Source: Arthrobacter sp. B6
GTDB lineage: Bacteria > Actinomycetota > Actinomycetes > Actinomycetales > Micrococcaceae
Length of the DNA: 64,000 bases
NCBI RefSeq assembly: GCF_001663775.1
Contig: NZ_KV467168.1
Span: 286,420 to 350,419 of the forward strand
Reading direction: 5' to 3'
Under the pieces are notes generated by a model that was not told the DNA's origin, made no database searches, and saw only the letters and a list, made by a program, of their open reading frames with translations. Made by a program: the position numbers and the translations under genes. Positions within the stretch are counted from its first letter, which is position 1. Each line of letters begins with the position of its first letter. Positions 60,806-64,000 of this stretch are shown here, piece after piece.

Positions 60806-63289
60806 TTAGTGGGGCTTGCTCGTTGCGGTTGCCGGGGCCGGTTTGAGCCCGTTCTGTGTGGGTGCCACCGTTATCTTGCTGTGCACGTCGTGGAGATCCG
60901 GAGAGGATACGGTCACCTCGATGATGCCGGCGGCAGTCGGTCGGATGATTGCCAGCGCCCTTCCATCGAATGTTGTGCACCTGCTGGTGTTGAAACTCTC
61001 GGTGCTGACGGGTCGTGCGCTCCCAAGTGCCTGCAGGATTCCGGGACCGGTGACCTGCACGGAAACTTCCCGGTCGGCATTGGTAGCGAGATTGCCGGAA
61101 GGATCAAGGAGTTCCAGTGACACGAAGGCCAGATCTGCCTCGTTTGCGGATAGTTGGTCGCGGTCGATGTTCACTGCCAGTCCGGGTTCACTGGCGCTAG
61201 TCAGCGCCGTGCGGCTTCGTTCTTTTCCGTTGTCGTACGCCACTGCGGTGAGTGTCCCGGGTTGATAGGGAACCGTGAAGAGAGCACGGTAGTGGTTCGC
61301 CGCTCCGGATTGTGCCCGTCCAACCGATATTCCGTTGAGGAGGAGCTCCACGTCTTCGGCGTCGCTGTATACCTCGACTTCCATGGGAGTCCCTTCCGGC
61401 ACATCCCAGGTCCAGCTCGACACGGTGTCACTCCACGCCCACTGCATCTCCAGACGGCGTTTTCCGCGGTTCTCTGGCCTGAACACAGCAAGGTACGGCT
61501 CGCTGCGGAGCCCGTAGACGATTTCGCGGTAGTACGAGGCCGGGCGACGGTAACCCGTGATGTCGATGTCGCCGCACCAGGCAAGCAGCCATGGGTAGTC
61601 GGGGTCGCCGCCGCCAGCTGCACCTTCGTGGTCGGTGTAATCTGTCCTGCCCAGGCCGACCTCACCGAGATAGTCCCAGCCAGTCCACGTGAAGTCTCCG
61701 ATGACAAATGGGAGCTCTTCAACAAGCCCCCAGATGATGTCGGTTTGGCGCGGGTTGGTTTCAGTGCCGAGTACCACGCGGTTGGGGAACTGGACGCCGT
61801 CGGTCTTGTACCGCTGCTCGGCGTAATTGAGTCCTGCTACGTCGACGGCTGCATGTGATTCGGCGGTCCGTTGGGTAACGAGGTCCGAGGTGGTGATGCG
61901 GTCGAAGATGTCAGTCATCGCGTTCATGACATCGTTGACGCCTCGGGCCTGCAGGGATGACACTTCCGCCACGAACTCTTCCAGGATTTCTCCGCTCACT
62001 GCCCAGAAGCTGCTGATGGCATTTGTTGTGAAGCGGGTGTCGTCGAGAGCGCGGATCTTTTCGGTGATGCGGCGCCCCCAAATGGCACCGTTTCCGGAAC
62101 CGGATTCGGGAACCTCGTTCGCAATGGAGTACATGATGACGCTTGGGTGGTTGAAGTCCTTCGTCACCATCGCTTCAATGTCCCGTTCCCACCATTCAGG
62201 GAAATCAAGAGAGTAGTCAAAAGGCTTCATGCCCTCGAACCACATGTCGAAAGCCTCGTCCAGAACAAGCATTCCCAGACGGTCGCAGGCTTCCAGCATG
62301 GCGAGGCTGGCCATGTTGTGGGAGCTGCGGATCGCATTGAAACCTGCAGACTTCAAGATCTCGATTCGTCGCTCCTCTGCCCGACCAATGGCAGCCGCAC
62401 CCAGCAGCCCGTTGTCATGGTGAATACAGGCACCCCGGAGCTTTACCGTTTCCCCGTTGATGCGCAGTCCGTGCTGCGGATCGAGCTGAAGTTTGCGGAT
62501 GCCGAAAGCGGTAAGAGTTTCCTCTTGCTTCTGGCTGCCGGCGTTCAACGTCAGGCGCGCTTGGTACAGGTGAGGCTGGTCCGTGTTCCACAGCCTTGGC
62601 TGAACAACGTAGAGACGCTGCCGAATGGTTGTTGAGCTTTGCGGGGCGATGGTGATGAGGCCCTCGTCGTGAATCACAACCCGGCCCTGCTCGTCGCACA
62701 CTTCTGTCCTTAGCGTCAGTTCCCGTGTTTGGCGGTCTTCGCTCCGTATTGAAGTGGAAATTTCGACAACCGCTCCTTCACCGTCGACATCCGGTGTCGT
62801 GATGCGTACCCCGTCGACGGGTATGTGTACCAGCGGGCTCACGATCAGCGTGACGTCGCGATGAATTCCGAGCCCGGAGTACCATCGGGAGTCCTGATGG
62901 GCTCGGGCTTCCACCCGTACGGTGTTGGGTTCCCCATGGCGCAGATGGCCGTCCAGAGGGAGGCGGAATGGTGCGTACCCGTTGCGGTGTTGCCCGGCGA
63001 AGGAACCGTTGACGAACACCATCGCGTCACGGTAGACGCCTTGGAATTCAATGCTCACGCATTTATCGAGCCACGCTTCGGGGACGTCAAAGGTCTTCGC
63101 GTACTCGACTACACCACCAGGAAAGAAGCCCGTTGACGCTCCTTCGCCATCCGTTGCTGAACGGGGCAGTTCGATCATCGCATCGTGAGGAAGCGTCACC
63201 GATTTCCCGGCGTTTCGACTGCCGACGATATCCGTGAAGCTGCTGACTTTGGGCTTCACCGTCCAACCGGTGTTAAAGGGAAGTCTCAC
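60806..63289 (-). CDS. GH2 beta-galactosidase-type glycoside hydrolase (second copy)
   Basis: This is an 827-residue GH2 enzyme, paralogous along its length to the one at 16738: FQGVYRDAMVFVNGSFAG, the barrel start KLRGACIHHDNGLLG, acid/base E392 in YSIANEV, nucleophile E510 in LGTETNP, then VIGDFTWTGWDYLGE. No signal peptide. It starts with GTG overlapping the upstream stop (GTGA). It is the second gene after a Gfo/Idh/MocA gene, so it belongs to another sugar operon that extends past the window. Confidence 0.86.
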   Translation of the reverse strand: MRLPFNTGWTVKPKVSSFTDIVGSRNAGKSVTLPHDAMIELPRSATDGEGASTGFFPGGVVEYAKTFDVPEAWLDKCVSIEFQGVYRDAMVFVNGSFAGQHRNGYAPFRLPLDGHLRHGEPNTVRVEARAHQDSRWYSGLGIHRDVTLIVSPLVHIPVDGVRITTPDVDGEGAVVEISTSIRSEDRQTRELTLRTEVCDEQGRVVIHDEGLITIAPQSSTTIRQRLYVVQPRLWNTDQPHLYQARLTLNAGSQKQEETLTAFGIRKLQLDPQHGLRINGETVKLRGACIHHDNGLLGAAAIGRAEERRIEILKSAGFNAIRSSHNMASLAMLEACDRLGMLVLDEAFDMWFEGMKPFDYSLDFPEWWERDIEAMVTKDFNHPSVIMYSIANEVPESGSGNGAIWGRRITEKIRALDDTRFTTNAISSFWAVSGEILEEFVAEVSSLQARGVNDVMNAMTDIFDRITTSDLVTQRTAESHAAVDVAGLNYAEQRYKTDGVQFPNRVVLGTETNPRQTDIIWGLVEELPFVIGDFTWTGWDYLGEVGLGRTDYTDHEGAAGGGDPDYPWLLAWCGDIDITGYRRPASYYREIVYGLRSEPYLAVFRPENRGKRRLEMQWAWSDTVSSWTWDVPEGTPMEVEVYSDAEDVELLLNGISVGRAQSGAANHYRALFTVPYQPGTLTAVAYDNGKERSRTALTSASEPGLAVNIDRDQLSANEADLAFVSLELLDPSGNLATNADREVSVQVTGPGILQALGSARPVSTESFNTSRCTTFDGRALAIIRPTAAGIIEVTVSSPDLHDVHSKITVAPTQNGLKPAPATATSKPH

Positions 63290-64000
63290 TGAACGTCCTT
63301 GTCTATGTGTGGGCTGGCTGTGGCAGGGGTTGTGGTGGTCCGGACCCCGGAGGCTTTGTAGATGGCATCAATCACCGTCATGTTTCGAACCGAATCCGTG
63401 CCTTCCGTCAGCAGCGATTCCCCGCTTTTGATGCATTTGACGATCGCATCCAACTGATGGTCGTAGGTTTCTGTTCCTTGAACGGTCCGTACTCTCGTGA
63501 CTCCCGCAATACTCTCCGCGATGCTGTGCCCGTGGGAGGGGAAGACCAGGCCTTTCACGTAGAGTCTTCCCAAGGATCCGACAACGTCGAATGTCTGCAC
63601 CAGCGGCCCTTCGTCCATGGTGCAGAAAACGGTCGCAGCCGCACCGGAGGGGAACTTCAAGTCTGCTTCTATGCTCATGTCTGCACCCAGGGCATTCAGG
63701 GTTGCCTTGGCGCTCGTCACTTGGGGCTCTTCACGCAGAAACGAGCGCACCCAGTGGACCGGGTAACAGCCGAGATCCATGAGAGACCCGCCACCGACTT
63801 GTGGGTCGTGACGGATCGAACCGGAGTCGTATGGGATGCTGGCCGAAAACTCGGCGCGAATCGAGATGGTTCTCCCTAGCCGCCCAGATGCTTTGATGGC
63901 GTCCAGTTCGAGGCTCAAAGGGTGATAGCGATCATGGAACGCTTCGATCAGTCGCCGGCCAGTCCGGTCTGCGGTGTCGCGCATTTTCTGCGCTTCGACG
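63286..64000 (-). CDS. Gfo/Idh/MocA-family oxidoreductase, 5' part outside the window
   Basis: The C-terminal 235 or so residues are present: RLIEAFHDRYHPLSLELDAI, DPQVGGGSLMDLGCYPVHWV, then the beta-sheet domain and a tail reading SVRNMTVIDAIYKASGV. The Rossmann half lies beyond the right edge. The stop overlaps the GH2 start. A sugar dehydrogenase coupled to a beta-galactosidase suggests oxidative use of the released sugar. Confidence 0.82.
   Translation of the reverse strand, partial: VEAQKMRDTADRTGRRLIEAFHDRYHPLSLELDAIKASGRLGRTISIRAEFSASIPYDSGSIRHDPQVGGGSLMDLGCYPVHWVRSFLREEPQVTSAKATLNALGADMSIEADLKFPSGAAATVFCTMDEGPLVQTFDVVGSLGRLYVKGLVFPSHGHSIAESIAGVTRVRTVQGTETYDHQLDAIVKCIKSGESLLTEGTDSVRNMTVIDAIYKASGVRTTTTPATASPHIDKDVQ

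Noticed and set aside
1..64000. CRISPR arrays, rRNA genes, complete tRNA genes
   Set aside because: No regularly spaced direct repeats, no rRNA-like stretches and no full cloverleaf were found; only the 3'-end-like fragment at 56426 resembles a tRNA.

Overview
This window reads as high-GC actinobacterial chromosome, most likely from the Arthrobacter / Paenarthrobacter / Pseudarthrobacter group. The basis is codon use, frequent GTG and TTG starts, ATGA and GTGA stop-start overlaps, hairpin terminators without U-tracts, and family content typical of soil and rhizosphere Micrococcaceae. The genus is inferred from gene content and was not computed.

Region 1 (about 1-14.5 kb, mostly + strand) is an indole-3-acetic acid (auxin) catabolic cluster joined to the upper catechol ortho-cleavage branch. 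The order is iacA-iacB-iacC-iacD-iacE-iacF, a convergent FixJ-type response regulator, iacG-iacH-MFS transporter, a small reverse-strand gene, catB-catC-catA, iacI-like, an IS5-family element and a 75-aa gene. Together these could take auxin to catechol and then to 3-oxoadipate enol-lactone. No pca genes, no MarR-type IacR and no histidine kinase are in view.

Region 2 (14.5-37 kb) concerns plant cell-wall glycans. It starts with a frameshifted GH93/BNR-like multidomain relic. A reverse-strand operon follows: lipoprotein binding protein, DppB permease, fused DppC-DppD, DppF, GH3, GH43, a giant GH78 protein fused to an apiosidase-like (DUF5060/DUF4038/DUF5605) protein, and GH2. A TetR regulator is divergent, and a strong palindrome lies in the shared promoter. 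Beyond it sits a reverse-strand pair, a D-apionate-lactonase-like gene and an SDR, next to a FadR-type GntR regulator. A 12-nt motif is shared by the two promoter regions, which suggests one regulon acting on rhamnose-, arabinose/xylose- and possibly apiose-containing pectin or glycosides.

Region 3 (37-57 kb) is a mosaic of live and decaying catabolic genes. It holds a gentisate-dioxygenase/sulfatase chimera, a nucleoside hydrolase, fragments of a TetR gene and of an intradiol dioxygenase, and a ROK regulator divergent from a Gfo/Idh/MocA - sugar isomerase - amidohydrolase operon. A second peptide-type ABC operon follows, with an amidase, a VOC protein and a broken Gfo/Idh/MocA gene. Upstream of it lies a decayed paralogue of the Gfo-isomerase pair.

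Region 4 (56.4-64 kb) looks like an island edge. It has a tRNA 3'-end-like fragment, a Doc/ribbon-helix-helix toxin-antitoxin pair, an IS5-family remnant, and a complete IS1182-family element sitting on the stop codon of a YbhB/PEBP gene. A second GH2 beta-galactosidase and a Gfo/Idh/MocA gene running off the window follow.
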